DNA from: an uncultured Lachnospiraceae bacterium
GTDB lineage: Bacteria > Bacillota > Clostridia > Lachnospirales > Lachnospiraceae
DNA length: 64,000 bases
NCBI GenBank assembly: GCA_910587635.1
Contig: CAJUNB010000031.1
Span: forward strand, 55,575-119,574
Reading direction: 5' to 3'
Below the pieces are notes generated by a model. It saw only the letters and a list, made by a program, of their open reading frames with translations, made no database searches and was not told the origin of the DNA. A program made the position numbers and the translations under genes. Below are positions 37,417 to 45,138 of this stretch, one piece after another (positions within the stretch are counted from its first letter, which is position 1; the number at the start of each line of letters is the position of its first letter).

Positions 37417-37638
37417 TTATTCTACCTCCACCATCTCTGCATCGCCTTTCCGCAGCGACAGCTCATATCCCCGTACTGTCACTTCTACCGGATCCCCCAG
37501 CGGCGCTACTTTCCGTACATAGAGCGAAACTCCTTTTGTAATCCCCATATCCATAATTCTTCTTTTCACAGGGCCGTCACCGGTCAGTCTTTTCACCGTC
37601 ACCGTCTCCCCGCAGCCCACTTCTCTCAAAGTTCTCAT
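37417..37638 (-). CDS. feoA: FeoA-type SH3-like protein (second copy)
   Basis: This 73-residue protein is the SH3-like FeoA fold: TVKRLTGDGPVKRRIMDMGITKGVSLYVRKVAPLGDPVEVTVRGYELSLRKGDAEMV, with the conserved MGI and GDP(V/I) motifs. It assists FeoB. AAGGAGGAG precedes the ATG. It lies 33 bp after the first feoA; the two are not near-identical, so they may have divided roles. Confidence 0.93.
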   Translation of the reverse strand: MRTLREVGCGETVTVKRLTGDGPVKRRIMDMGITKGVSLYVRKVAPLGDPVEVTVRGYELSLRKGDAEMVEVE

Positions 37639-37671
37639 AGCTCCTCCTTATACTGTCAAATTTTTATTCTT

Positions 37672-37881
37672 TCACACAAGAATTTTATTCGCCATATCTT
37701 TTCCGATGGCAATCCTCGAATCTTTTACATTGACAATGATATTGCCGCCCATATGGGATATGACTGTCACCATACTGCCTGCAACGAATCCCAGATTTTC
37801 AAGAAATCTTCTCGTATCCCCCCGTCCGCCTATTCTTTTGATCGTGCCCGGTTCTCCTGCTTTCATCATCGATAGTGGCAT
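37672..37881 (-). CDS. feoA: FeoA-type SH3-like protein (first copy)
   Basis: This 69-residue FeoA homologue (GTIKRIGGRGDTRRFLENLGFVAGSMVTVISHMGGNIIVNVKDSRIAIGKDMANKI) begins the feo operon. It has the GF-x-x-G turn; the second copy has the GDPVEV type loop instead of GGNIIV. The ATG follows AAAGGAGGATA. It is 40 bp downstream of the operator and promoter. Confidence 0.93.
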   Translation of the reverse strand: MPLSMMKAGEPGTIKRIGGRGDTRRFLENLGFVAGSMVTVISHMGGNIIVNVKDSRIAIGKDMANKILV

Positions 37882-37920
37882 CTCTTATCCTCCTTTGGAC
37901 TGACTTCTGATTTCTTTATA

Positions 37921-37954
37921 TAGTTAGTATATGCTAACTATTATTAGATGTCAA
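37921..37954 (-). promoter_or_regulatory. feo promoter with overlapping DtxR-type operator
   Basis: On the minus strand TTGACA (37949-37954) and TATACT (37926-37931) are 17 bp apart, a near-consensus sigma-A promoter. The near-perfect palindrome TAGTTAGTATATGCTAACTA (37921-37940) covers the -10 box, so a bound DtxR-family repressor would block transcription of feoA-feoA-feoB. Confidence 0.75.
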
Positions 37955-37992
37955 TAACATTTTTCGTCTTATGGAAACTTTTTTGAAAGTAT

Positions 37993-38000
37993 GCTATAAT
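37993..38000 (+). promoter_or_regulatory. Extended -10 promoter of the DtxR-family regulator
   Basis: TGC-TATAAT (TATAAT at 37995-38000) is an extended -10 element about 50 bp before the regulator ATG. No good -35 is seen. It is 55 bp from the operator palindrome. Confidence 0.45.
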
Positions 38001-38052
38001 ACATACAAAAGTAACGAGCATTGCACAAAGGAGTATACCCAGGAGGACAACT

Positions 38053-38445
38053 ATGAGTTACAATGAATCCGCAGAAAATTATCTGGAGACGATACTGATA
38101 CTGAGTAAAAGGCTTCCTGTCGTTCGCTCCGTAGATGTGGCTGTCGAACTGAATTTTAAAAAATCCAGTGTCAGTGTGGCTATGAAACACCTTCGGGAAA
38201 AAAATCAGATCACTGTCACCGATGCCGGTTATATCTATCTCACGGATACAGGCAGAGAAATCGCGGAAATGATCTATGAACGACATGAGTTTCTCACCAA
38301 CTGGCTCACTTCTCTTGGCGTAGCTCCCGACATCGCCAGTGAGGATGCCTGTAAAATAGAGCATGTCATCAGCCGCGAAAGCTTCGAGGCTATAAAGAAG
38401 TTTGTAAATCCAGATCGCTTAGGAAGAACTTCAAATTTTGGATAA
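38053..38445 (+). CDS. DtxR/MntR-family metal-dependent regulator
   Basis: This 130-residue protein has an N-terminal winged helix (SAENYLETILILSKRLPVVRSVDVAVELNFKKSSVSVAMKHLREKNQI) and a metal-binding dimer domain with the ligand pattern ERH...EDACKIEHVIS. It lacks the C-terminal SH3 domain, as clostridial mini-DtxR proteins usually do. It is divergent from the feo operon and follows AGGAGG, so it is most likely the iron-responsive repressor of that operon. Manganese sensing cannot be excluded from sequence alone. Confidence 0.9.
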   Translation: MSYNESAENYLETILILSKRLPVVRSVDVAVELNFKKSSVSVAMKHLREKNQITVTDAGYIYLTDTGREIAEMIYERHEFLTNWLTSLGVAPDIASEDACKIEHVISRESFEAIKKFVNPDRLGRTSNFG

Positions 38446-38483
38446 TTTCAAAAAATAAAACTTTTTCAGTATTCTATCACTTT

Positions 38484-38521
38484 AAAACAGGACAGAACCT
38501 TTTCGGCTCTGCCCTGTTTTT
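38484..38521. terminator. Bidirectional terminator between regulator and DUF6033 gene
   Basis: Arms AAAACAGG-CAGA-CC and GG-TCTG-CCTGTTTT form a 16-position stem. The A-C mismatches read on the plus strand become G-U pairs on the minus strand, so it is stronger in the minus direction. It serves two convergent genes. Confidence 0.75.
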
Positions 38522-38565
38522 CATCCGTTACCTGATTTCTTACTACATTCTCTACCATTAATATT

Positions 38566-39306
38566 TTATATTCCGTAATTAAAAATACCGCCCACCGTCT
38601 CTCTCTGCTCCGGTCTGATCTTATCCCAGTCTACATTTTTGATTTTTTCCAACAGCTCCTCTGTAGAATCTGCAGTTACTCTCGTCCTCTTTACCTGCTC
38701 GTAATGATTGCTGCTGCCCCGAAGCCTCTCTTCTTCCGCTTTCCGCTCCTGTACCTTCCTGTCCTTCGCCGCCTTTTCCTTTTTATCCGCTCTCGATTTG
38801 TCTATCCGCTCTCTCTGCTTTTCGGAAGATTTCTCCAACTCGGCAAAATAGGATACACTGCCGTCCTTTCCAAACGATACGCCAAGACGGGCTACCGTGT
38901 CGTCATCTCCCAGCTCTTTCTTCATCTCATCCAGTTTTCCGGTAGCCTCATCGATCATACCGGTATATTTCTTTTCTGTCTCTTCGTCAGCTGCCATCTT
39001 TTCCAATACTTCCGGCTCTATCAATACACTGTAATCCTTCGTACCCCCTGCCAGATAACGCTGTGCTTCTTCGTCACTGCTATAGTTTGCCACGACAAAG
39101 TCCATATTCCCGTATTTCTTTTTCAGACGTTTCAATAAATCCTTTGCATCATCACTCAATTCTACAGATTCTCTTTTATCATTCACCTCTTTGGCGCTGC
39201 CGCTTTCACCGGTCTTTCTTGCTCCCGTTTTTTCATAGGAATTGGTGTAAGCGGCCGTTCTGCCATATTCACTCTGAAAAACCTGATACTCATTGATTCC
39301 GTTCAT
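38566..39306 (-). CDS. DUF6033-like protein (copy A)
   Basis: This 246-residue protein has no signal peptide or membrane helix. A conserved core reads LLKRLKKKYGNMDFVVANY, then a region ending in a GVSFGKDGSVSYFAELE segment, and a long Lys/Glu/Arg-rich coiled coil (about 165-205). The C-terminus has a helix with EELLEKIKNVDWDKI. Copy C (39891-40661) shares the KKKYGNM(D/E)F core and the EELxEKI element. The DUF6033 assignment is from memory of this pattern. Function is unknown. AAGGAGG precedes the ATG. Confidence 0.65.
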   Translation of the reverse strand: MNGINEYQVFQSEYGRTAAYTNSYEKTGARKTGESGSAKEVNDKRESVELSDDAKDLLKRLKKKYGNMDFVVANYSSDEEAQRYLAGGTKDYSVLIEPEVLEKMAADEETEKKYTGMIDEATGKLDEMKKELGDDDTVARLGVSFGKDGSVSYFAELEKSSEKQRERIDKSRADKKEKAAKDRKVQERKAEEERLRGSSNHYEQVKRTRVTADSTEELLEKIKNVDWDKIRPEQRETVGGIFNYGI

Positions 39307-39333
39307 TTTTTTATCCTCCTTGATTCCTTATAA

Positions 39334-39870
39334 TTATGATTGTTCTGACTCTGCACTGTTCTCTTCGCCGCCAGTCTCCGCACTTTCCGATACCGTCTCG
39401 TTACTTTCCAGCCTTCCGCCCCCTTCTTTCAATTCCCGGAGCTTCTCTGACATGGTATTTTCTTCCTCATCAAACAGAGACTTGTGCTTTTTATGCTTTT
39501 TCATGGCATTGAGCATCGCTGCCGACTTTGCCATCTGATAGAGCTCCTCGCTGTATTCCATCAGCTTTTTTTCATCTCTGGGAGGAACTTTGTCGCCTCT
39601 GGCAATTCGTCTTGCGATTTCCAATATTTTTCCATATTCTGCAATTTTATCGCCATTTTTCTCATCCGCTTCCCGACTTTTCTCGGCCTGCTTTTCAAGC
39701 ATCTCCTGTATCGCTTCGGATATATTCAGCTTTACGCTCTGCTCTTCCTTCTTTTTTTCCCTTTCTGACACATTCTCCTTAGCTCTGTTCCTTACCGCGG
39801 TATTTTCTACCGAATAAGCCTGGAGCTGAATCGATTCTCTTCTTAACTCTCCTGTATTTTGTGCCCGCAT
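39334..39870 (-). CDS. Lys/Glu-rich coiled-coil protein of unknown function (between the DUF6033-like genes)
   Basis: This 178-residue protein starts at the ATG at 39870, which follows AGGGGGA; a longer frame reaches into the upstream gene. It is highly charged: a heptad region (NISEAIQEMLEKQAEKSREADEKNG), a middle with KILEIARRIARGDKVPPRDEKKLMEYSEELYQMAKSAA (an ordered helical stretch), and an acidic tail. It lacks the KYGNM core of its two neighbours and so is a distinct protein, though in the same operon. I do not recognise the family. Confidence 0.6.
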   Translation of the reverse strand: MRAQNTGELRRESIQLQAYSVENTAVRNRAKENVSEREKKKEEQSVKLNISEAIQEMLEKQAEKSREADEKNGDKIAEYGKILEIARRIARGDKVPPRDEKKLMEYSEELYQMAKSAAMLNAMKKHKKHKSLFDEEENTMSEKLRELKEGGGRLESNETVSESAETGGEENSAESEQS

Positions 39871-39890
39871 ATAGATTCCCCCTGCCTGAT

Positions 39891-40661
39891 TTACCAACGA
39901 TAATCAATATGCTGTCCCAGGTTTTTCTCTGCCTCAGTACGGACGTTACCTTCTTCGCTTTCATCGATCACACGGTTGATCTTCTCTATAAGCTCTTCCC
40001 AGGAAGAAGCTGTAACTGTTACCGTATCTTCTGCATGCTCCACCCGGCGTTCTTCTTCGGCCGCTGTTGCTTTTTTCTTCTCTGCACGCTTCTCCTGCAT
40101 CGCTTTGACAGATTTCTTTTTTTCTGCCGCTTTCTCAGCAGCCTTTTTCTCCAGTTTCTTTTTCTGTATTGCCAATGTCCTGTCAACTACCGCAAAAAAT
40201 GAGGACAACCCACCATCATTTACCTTCACGCCCTGAGATTTTACACAGTCCGCCCTGGAACCAAGACTGGTCTTTGCCAGTGACATCCGGGACGCCGCAT
40301 TTTTGATAACACTCTCATACATATTCCTGTAGTTCTCATCCTGAGCCATCCGCTCTATCTTTTCCGTATCGATCAAAACTACCATCCGATTTGGGTTGGC
40401 ATAGGACGCGGCCTGGGCATGGGTCTGCGCTTTCATATCCTCACTGACAAGAATAAATTCCATATTGCCGTATTTCTTTTTTAATTCATTGTAATACTTT
40501 TCTGCCTCTTCGCTCAGCTGGGGATCTCCTACTGTCCTGCCATAGTTTCCACTCCCGGCTTTCGCAGGTCTTTCTGGCTTATCAGGCTTTTCCGCTTTCT
40601 GAAGCCCGGGATACCCGGCAGCAGCCTGACTTGCCCCGGCCTGAACCATAACATTATTCAT
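39891..40661 (-). CDS. DUF6033-like protein (copy C)
   Basis: This 256-residue protein shares the core ELKKKYGNMEFILVSEDM with copy A (38566-39306), a similar SFFAVVDRTLAIQKKKLEKK linker and an Ala/Lys/Glu-rich coiled coil (about 170-225), and ends in a helix WEELIEKINRVIDE. The start is the ATG at 40661, downstream of AAGGAGG; in-frame Met codons up to 40670 overlap it. Three such genes are arranged C, middle, A in transcription order. Role unknown. Confidence 0.65.
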   Translation of the reverse strand: MNNVMVQAGASQAAAGYPGLQKAEKPDKPERPAKAGSGNYGRTVGDPQLSEEAEKYYNELKKKYGNMEFILVSEDMKAQTHAQAASYANPNRMVVLIDTEKIERMAQDENYRNMYESVIKNAASRMSLAKTSLGSRADCVKSQGVKVNDGGLSSFFAVVDRTLAIQKKKLEKKAAEKAAEKKKSVKAMQEKRAEKKKATAAEEERRVEHAEDTVTVTASSWEELIEKINRVIDESEEGNVRTEAEKNLGQHIDYRW

Positions 40662-40789
40662 ATGCATCATCCTCCTTGAAACTATGTTGCAAATCCGTTT
40701 GCAGCACCGGCATACACAATCTATCATTTTATGTATCGGATCGCGGGAGAAGAAAGTTTACCATCATTTACGTTTCAGACCAATATTTT

Positions 40790-41017
40790 CTATTTATGTT
40801 TTGTCCGCGGATAGGGAGTCTTCACATCCGTTAGACTCAGTAAATAATCCACACTTGTATTGTGGTAATTTGCAAGTTCAACCAAAATAGAAGTAGGAAT
40901 ATCATTTTCACCGGTTTCATATTTGGAATACCCGGTCTGAGACATATTCAATCGTTTTCCCATTTCCGTCTGGGACATGTCTTTATCTTCTCGTAAATCT
41001 CTTATACGCGGATACAT
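40790..41017 (-). CDS. Small XRE-type helix-turn-helix regulator
   Basis: This 75-residue protein is a compact Cro/C1-type HTH: MYPRIRDLREDKDMSQTEMGKRLNMSQTGYSKYETGENDIPTSILVELANYHNTSVDYLLSLTD. The ATG at 41017 follows GGAG with 6-base spacing; a longer frame up to 41158 runs through the terminator hairpin and is not credible. Such small repressors often control neighbouring genes or defend against phage; its target is not visible. It lies 128 bp upstream of the DUF6033-like operon. Confidence 0.88.
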   Translation of the reverse strand: MYPRIRDLREDKDMSQTEMGKRLNMSQTGYSKYETGENDIPTSILVELANYHNTSVDYLLSLTDVKTPYPRTKHK

Positions 41018-41113
41018 AACACTCTCCATTTCACAAATTTTTTTCATTGTATCTAACCCGCCACAGGTTATTTTTTTATAATCTGAAACAGATTGAAATG
41101 TGGTAAAATTTAA

Positions 41114-41156
41114 GGAACAGAAAAGAATCCTGCATCGCAGGATTCTTTTCTGTTCC
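41114..41156. terminator. Perfect 20-bp hairpin, terminator of the CAP gene
   Basis: Arms at 41114-41133 and 41137-41156 are perfectly complementary over 20 bp with the loop ATC. The inner 10 bp are identical to the terminator at 29001-29023. It lies between the CAP protein stop (41173) and the XRE gene start. T-runs are within the stem, so it may act in both directions. Confidence 0.75.
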
Positions 41157-41172
41157 AAATCTTTTTATCAAA

Positions 41173-41907
41173 TCAGTATGTGAATAACTGTACCCAGTGA
41201 TTTACTCCGTTCGTGTCCTGATAATATCCTACCCCAATATTTTTAAAATTCGCATTTAAAATATTGGCTCTGTGTCCGGCACTGTTCATCCAGCCTTCCA
41301 TAACCGCTTCAGGGCTTCTCTGCCCATAGGCAATGTTTTCCCCGCTGCCTCTGAATGACACGCCGTTTTCTGTAAGTACGGTGTCAAAACTCCTCCCGTC
41401 CGGTCTTGTATGAGAAAACTGCTGTTTGATTTCCTTTGCTCTCACATTTGCAGCAGTCACAATCTCTGTCTGTACTGAAAGAGCCGGAAGTCCTGCCTTT
41501 GCCCGCTCCGCATTTACAAGCGCCGCAACTTGCTGTGCATAGGAACCCGCATCCGTTCCCGGATTATTCACAGAGCCATCTTCTCCCGGCTGTGAAGTGT
41601 CCGGCAGCTCCGTATCTGGCCCAGAAGGTCTATCTGTGCCTGGACCTCCCGGCACACTGGGCATCCCCGGAATCTGAGTACCCGGTGTACAAGAATTGCC
41701 CCAGTTATTTCCTCCATTGCCTGTCCCATTACAGATTTCATCTATCAACTGCTTCAGGCTGTTAATATCCTTTCCTTCATAGACTTTGCAGACCTTTCCA
41801 TTCGAGATTTGTACCGGACGGACGTAAGCCGCATGGGAAATCATCGGTGTACTCCCTGCTACCGCTGCCGCCATCAATACCGTTGACAAAAATAATTTCT
41901 TATTCAT
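41173..41907 (-). CDS. Secreted CAP-domain (SCP/PR-1-like) protein
   Basis: This 244-residue protein has a signal peptide (about 1-26), a Pro/Gly-rich linker (about 70-120) and a C-terminal CAP domain (VAALVNAERAKAGLPALSV, FSHTRPDGRSFDTVL, GENIAYGQRSPEAVMEGWMNSAGHRANILN, and ending in HWVQLFTY). The His/Glu cavity residues of CAP proteins are present (SHTR, GENIA, HRANIL). Bacterial CAP proteins such as YkwD are secreted or wall-linked and often spore-associated; their enzyme activity is unclear. It stands alone with its own terminator. Confidence 0.9.
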   Translation of the reverse strand: MNKKLFLSTVLMAAAVAGSTPMISHAAYVRPVQISNGKVCKVYEGKDINSLKQLIDEICNGTGNGGNNWGNSCTPGTQIPGMPSVPGGPGTDRPSGPDTELPDTSQPGEDGSVNNPGTDAGSYAQQVAALVNAERAKAGLPALSVQTEIVTAANVRAKEIKQQFSHTRPDGRSFDTVLTENGVSFRGSGENIAYGQRSPEAVMEGWMNSAGHRANILNANFKNIGVGYYQDTNGVNHWVQLFTY

Positions 41908-42008
41908 CGTTCCCTCCTTATATATTACAAAAATATTTCATAATTGTTACAAGCAGATCGTATCATGTAATATATAGAAGGTCTACCGGTAAATACTGGG
42001 TCTGTTTT

Positions 42009-43253
42009 TCATCCTCTCCTGCGCCATATCCCAAACAGGCTCTTCTTATAATTTTTCAAAGCTTCCCGCGCCGGTTCATAGGCTCCTGCCGCTCTCAAAT
42101 ATTCTACCCCTTTTCCGATATCCTCCGGCACACCGAGTCCTTCGGCAAACATCATACCAAGGCCATAATTTTTATATTTTGTATTTCCACTTCTTTCCAG
42201 CAGCGCCCTCCCCCGGGCCGTGTCCTGCCGGCAGCCAAGTCCTAGCAGATAGCAGAGCCCCAGCATATCTGTATCCCTGTCCCGGCCTCCCAGTACAAAA
42301 CAGTGCTCCAGATACTGTACCGCCTTGGCATAATCCTGAGGCGCCCCCTGCCCCAGGAAGTACATCGCCCCGGCCATACCGCAGGAGTAGGGATCCTCGC
42401 CGTAGGGCGCCGATTTCTCAAAGCATTCCAGGGCACGGGACAGATCCTTTTCCGCACCGTCCCCGTAATAATAGGCGTATCCCCAGATACTCCACCCCTT
42501 CAAATGCCCCAGTCGGGCCGCCTGCATTGCCAGGGAAAGCCCCTCCTGCGTTTGCTCCATTTTATAGCAAAGCTCGTAGGCCAGCTCATACATCCAGTCA
42601 GGATACCCCATCTGCGCCCCCTGCCTGCGTACTTCCAGCGCCTTCTCAGGATCAGGGGGAATCAATGTTCCTCTTCCATCCTCATAGTAATTGCGGAGAT
42701 TTCTGCCCGCAAGTCCCATACCGTTGACAAAAGCCTTCTCAAACAGAGGAACGCTCTGCATCATTACATCCCGCCGCCAGTCGTCCCAGGCATCCTTACT
42801 CTCAAACTCACTCTCTCCCCGTTCTTCGATCTCGATCACATCCAGGAAATAATAGGTATTTCCGATCACATACTGACAAAACTGGCAGCCCGCTTCCGCC
42901 TTCTCATTGACGATATCCCACGCCTCCTTTACACCGGAGAAGGGCATGATCTCTTTCAGTTCTGGCGTCAGCATATCCATCCGCAGAGCCCCCAGCACTG
43001 CCACGGCGCTTCCCAGAGAGATCCCCTTGTGCAGCATCGCATAGGCAGCTTCCTCATTCTCCTCAAAAGGGTGATACTCCCAGCTGTAACATGTGCCCGA
43101 AAAACACCGGGACAGAAAATAACAGGCGTCTCCATCTCCCTCCTTGGCCGCAAGAAACAGCGCCTCTGCTCCTGCTTTTGCCCGGACACTGTCATAGCAA
43201 TAATAGATATCCTCTATTGCTTTTTCCACTACATCACTGAAATATTTTCCCAT
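42009..43253 (-). CDS. Sel1-like repeat protein
   Basis: This 414-residue protein has no signal peptide and contains several Sel1-type (TPR-like) helical repeats, for example GDGDACYFLSRCFSGTCY, GHLKGWSIWGYAYYYGDGAEKDLSRALECFEKSA, and AGAMYFLGQGAPQDYAKAVQYLEHCF. Such repeats bind partner proteins. I chose the ATG at 43253 after GAGGAGAG; the TTG frame at 43274 extends upstream without benefit. The neighbour (43311-44249) is an uncharacterised membrane protein; a link is possible. Confidence 0.85.
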   Translation of the reverse strand: MGKYFSDVVEKAIEDIYYCYDSVRAKAGAEALFLAAKEGDGDACYFLSRCFSGTCYSWEYHPFEENEEAAYAMLHKGISLGSAVAVLGALRMDMLTPELKEIMPFSGVKEAWDIVNEKAEAGCQFCQYVIGNTYYFLDVIEIEERGESEFESKDAWDDWRRDVMMQSVPLFEKAFVNGMGLAGRNLRNYYEDGRGTLIPPDPEKALEVRRQGAQMGYPDWMYELAYELCYKMEQTQEGLSLAMQAARLGHLKGWSIWGYAYYYGDGAEKDLSRALECFEKSAPYGEDPYSCGMAGAMYFLGQGAPQDYAKAVQYLEHCFVLGGRDRDTDMLGLCYLLGLGCRQDTARGRALLERSGNTKYKNYGLGMMFAEGLGVPEDIGKGVEYLRAAGAYEPAREALKNYKKSLFGIWRRRG

Positions 43254-43310
43254 TTTCTCTCCTCTCTTCGCCAATATTCTGTCTGCTCCGCAGTGGACAT
43301 AAGTCCCTTC

Positions 43311-44249
43311 CTACCAGGCGGCGATCACTTCCCGCAGCCCCTCATGAAAGATCTTTACAAGCCAGAACTTTACCTGTGTCATCGTACCCTTTTTTATCAA
43401 ACTGCGAAATCCGCTCTCTTCCTCAAAATAAATCTGCATAATTATGATCTCTTTCTCTTCCTCGTCTGAAAAGATTCGAAAGGAAGCACCCTTCAGCCCC
43501 AATTCCACACACTTATATTTTCCACCTGAAAGTCCTTCCACTGCCAGCTCCAGATCTCTGGCTGAAAAAAATCTGTGTTCATCCTGCCAGCTCTCCCCAA
43601 AGATTCGAAGATACCGTCCGGCTCCTCCTTCCGTATGCCCCGGATGAACTGTCATTGTCCCTTCTTCCCAATATGAAAAATCGGGGCTGCCAATTAAAAA
43701 TTGCTCCATAAACACTTCCGCCAAAGACAGATCCGCTTCTTTTTGCCGTATCGTATATCCTCCGTCAGTAGATTCAAAAAATGCCACCAGTCTGGGAAAC
43801 TCTCCATATAAATAAGAGATCTGTATGAGCCGTCCCACCCCCTGTATCCAAACCGGAGGCAGAATCTGCAGGCTGATGTCTGCATCTTCTTCCTTCTTCG
43901 TAAGAGCTATCAGCTGTTCCCGTAACACTTCCCGACTCACATAAGAACTCCGCCTTCCCTCTGCATCTGTCAGTATAAACTGATTCGTCTGTATCCATCC
44001 GGCATCTCTTTGTGGCTTTACCAGATCCCGTATTCCATCCCATATCCCGTACAATCCAAAACTGACAAGAGCAAAACCGACAATACAGCGAACAACTCCC
44101 ATACCCCCTGGCGAAATCCCAGCCACGCTCTCTGCCAGATCTGCAATCCCTATCACTGTCAGTCCCAATCCAAGGATAAGACCATATACACCTGCTATCA
44201 GCGGGATGAAGCGTAACCTTTTTCTCTTGTTGTGATGTCTTACTTTCAT
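43311..44249 (-). CDS. Membrane protein of unknown function
   Basis: This 312-residue protein has a basic head (KVRHHNKRKRLRF), two hydrophobic segments (about 13-35 and 47-68) and a soluble region to the end. A region with KKEEDADISLQILPPVWIQGVGRLIQISYLY looks beta-rich, and the C-terminal 50 residues read like a small globular domain. I do not recognise a family. It lies 57 bp upstream of the Sel1-type gene and may be co-expressed with it. Confidence 0.6.
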   Translation of the reverse strand: MKVRHHNKRKRLRFIPLIAGVYGLILGLGLTVIGIADLAESVAGISPGGMGVVRCIVGFALVSFGLYGIWDGIRDLVKPQRDAGWIQTNQFILTDAEGRRSSYVSREVLREQLIALTKKEEDADISLQILPPVWIQGVGRLIQISYLYGEFPRLVAFFESTDGGYTIRQKEADLSLAEVFMEQFLIGSPDFSYWEEGTMTVHPGHTEGGAGRYLRIFGESWQDEHRFFSARDLELAVEGLSGGKYKCVELGLKGASFRIFSDEEEKEIIIMQIYFEEESGFRSLIKKGTMTQVKFWLVKIFHEGLREVIAAW

Positions 44250-44337
44250 CGTTTTTTCTCTGTCCTCTCATGGCAGTGTACCTTCCATCCCCGGAAAGTA
44301 CACTCCTGCTGCCGTTTTCTCTCATGATATGAATATT

Positions 44338-44378
44338 AAAAATCCCTGAAAACAATACAGACGCATTATTTTCAGGGA
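44338..44378 (-). terminator. Rho-independent terminator of the VOC-DhaKL-TIM unit
   Basis: TCCCTGAAAA and TTTTCAGGGA (10-bp stem, 16-base loop, 44343-44378) are followed on the minus strand by TTTTT. It lies 22 bp after the triose-phosphate isomerase stop and closes the Lsr-associated gene run. Confidence 0.85.
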
Positions 44379-44399
44379 CTCTCCAATTCACAAATATGT

Positions 44400-45092
44400 T
44401 TATTTCTTCCGGTCTTTCATGGCCTGTATTATGGCCTGTACCATTTCTTCCACTCTCCCCGCAGGGGAAGGTGCACCCACAATACCGGAAGTGGAGCCTG
44501 AGCCATCTGCACCGTTGACTACTACCTTGTAGCAATCCTCTCCTGTGGTAATCCCCGACGCAATCATCACTTTCACATCCGGGTCCACTGCTTTAATCTC
44601 CCGACAGCAGTCGATGGTATAACTAACATCTGCCGTCATCCCGGTACCGATCAGTGCAGTCGGTTCTGCCAGAATCACGTCCGCACCAAGCTCCGCCACT
44701 GCCTTCGACTCTGTCGTGGAATCTGCACAGACAATCGTAATCAGCCCCAGTTCCTTTGCTCTGTTGATACAGGCATAGAGCTCTGCCAATGTCTTCTGAT
44801 TCTCCGCATGATTCAGTACCACTGCCTTTGCTCCTGCTTCTACCAGAGATTCTGGCAGCACTGCCCCCATTCCTCTGCCCGGTTTCAGAGAATCCATATT
44901 CTGAGCCGTAACCACCACATGCTTTGTGTTTTCAGCGATCAGTCTCAGATCCGCATAAGGGCAGGTGAAGAAAATCATTACACCGGTCTCTTCACAGATT
45001 TTATCTGCTGCAAGAGCCAGTGCCAGGCTCTCTTTTCCCCACAGATAGGATTTCGGGTTTACAAATAAAAACGGAACCGTTACTTTACTCAT
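44400..45092 (-). CDS. Archaeal-type triose-phosphate isomerase family protein
   Basis: This 230-residue TIM barrel has the shorter archaeal layout. Catalytic positions are seen as NPKSY (Asn/Lys), LNHAEN (His, where bacterial enzymes have HSERR), and LAEPTALIGTG (Glu). The phosphate loop is near GITTGEDC and GADGSGSTSGI. TIM converts DHAP to glyceraldehyde-3-phosphate; relatives of this fold also isomerise L-erythrulose-1-phosphate. The start is the ATG at 45092 after GGAGG. Next to a DhaK-type kinase, its likely substrate is DHAP or a tetrulose phosphate. A normal housekeeping tpiA would be expected elsewhere. Confidence 0.8.
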   Translation of the reverse strand: MSKVTVPFLFVNPKSYLWGKESLALALAADKICEETGVMIFFTCPYADLRLIAENTKHVVVTAQNMDSLKPGRGMGAVLPESLVEAGAKAVVLNHAENQKTLAELYACINRAKELGLITIVCADSTTESKAVAELGADVILAEPTALIGTGMTADVSYTIDCCREIKAVDPDVKVMIASGITTGEDCYKVVVNGADGSGSTSGIVGAPSPAGRVEEMVQAIIQAMKDRKK

Positions 45093-45138
45093 GTTGTCCT
45101 CCATTATTCACATTTTCTGTCATATTTTCAAAGCAGTG

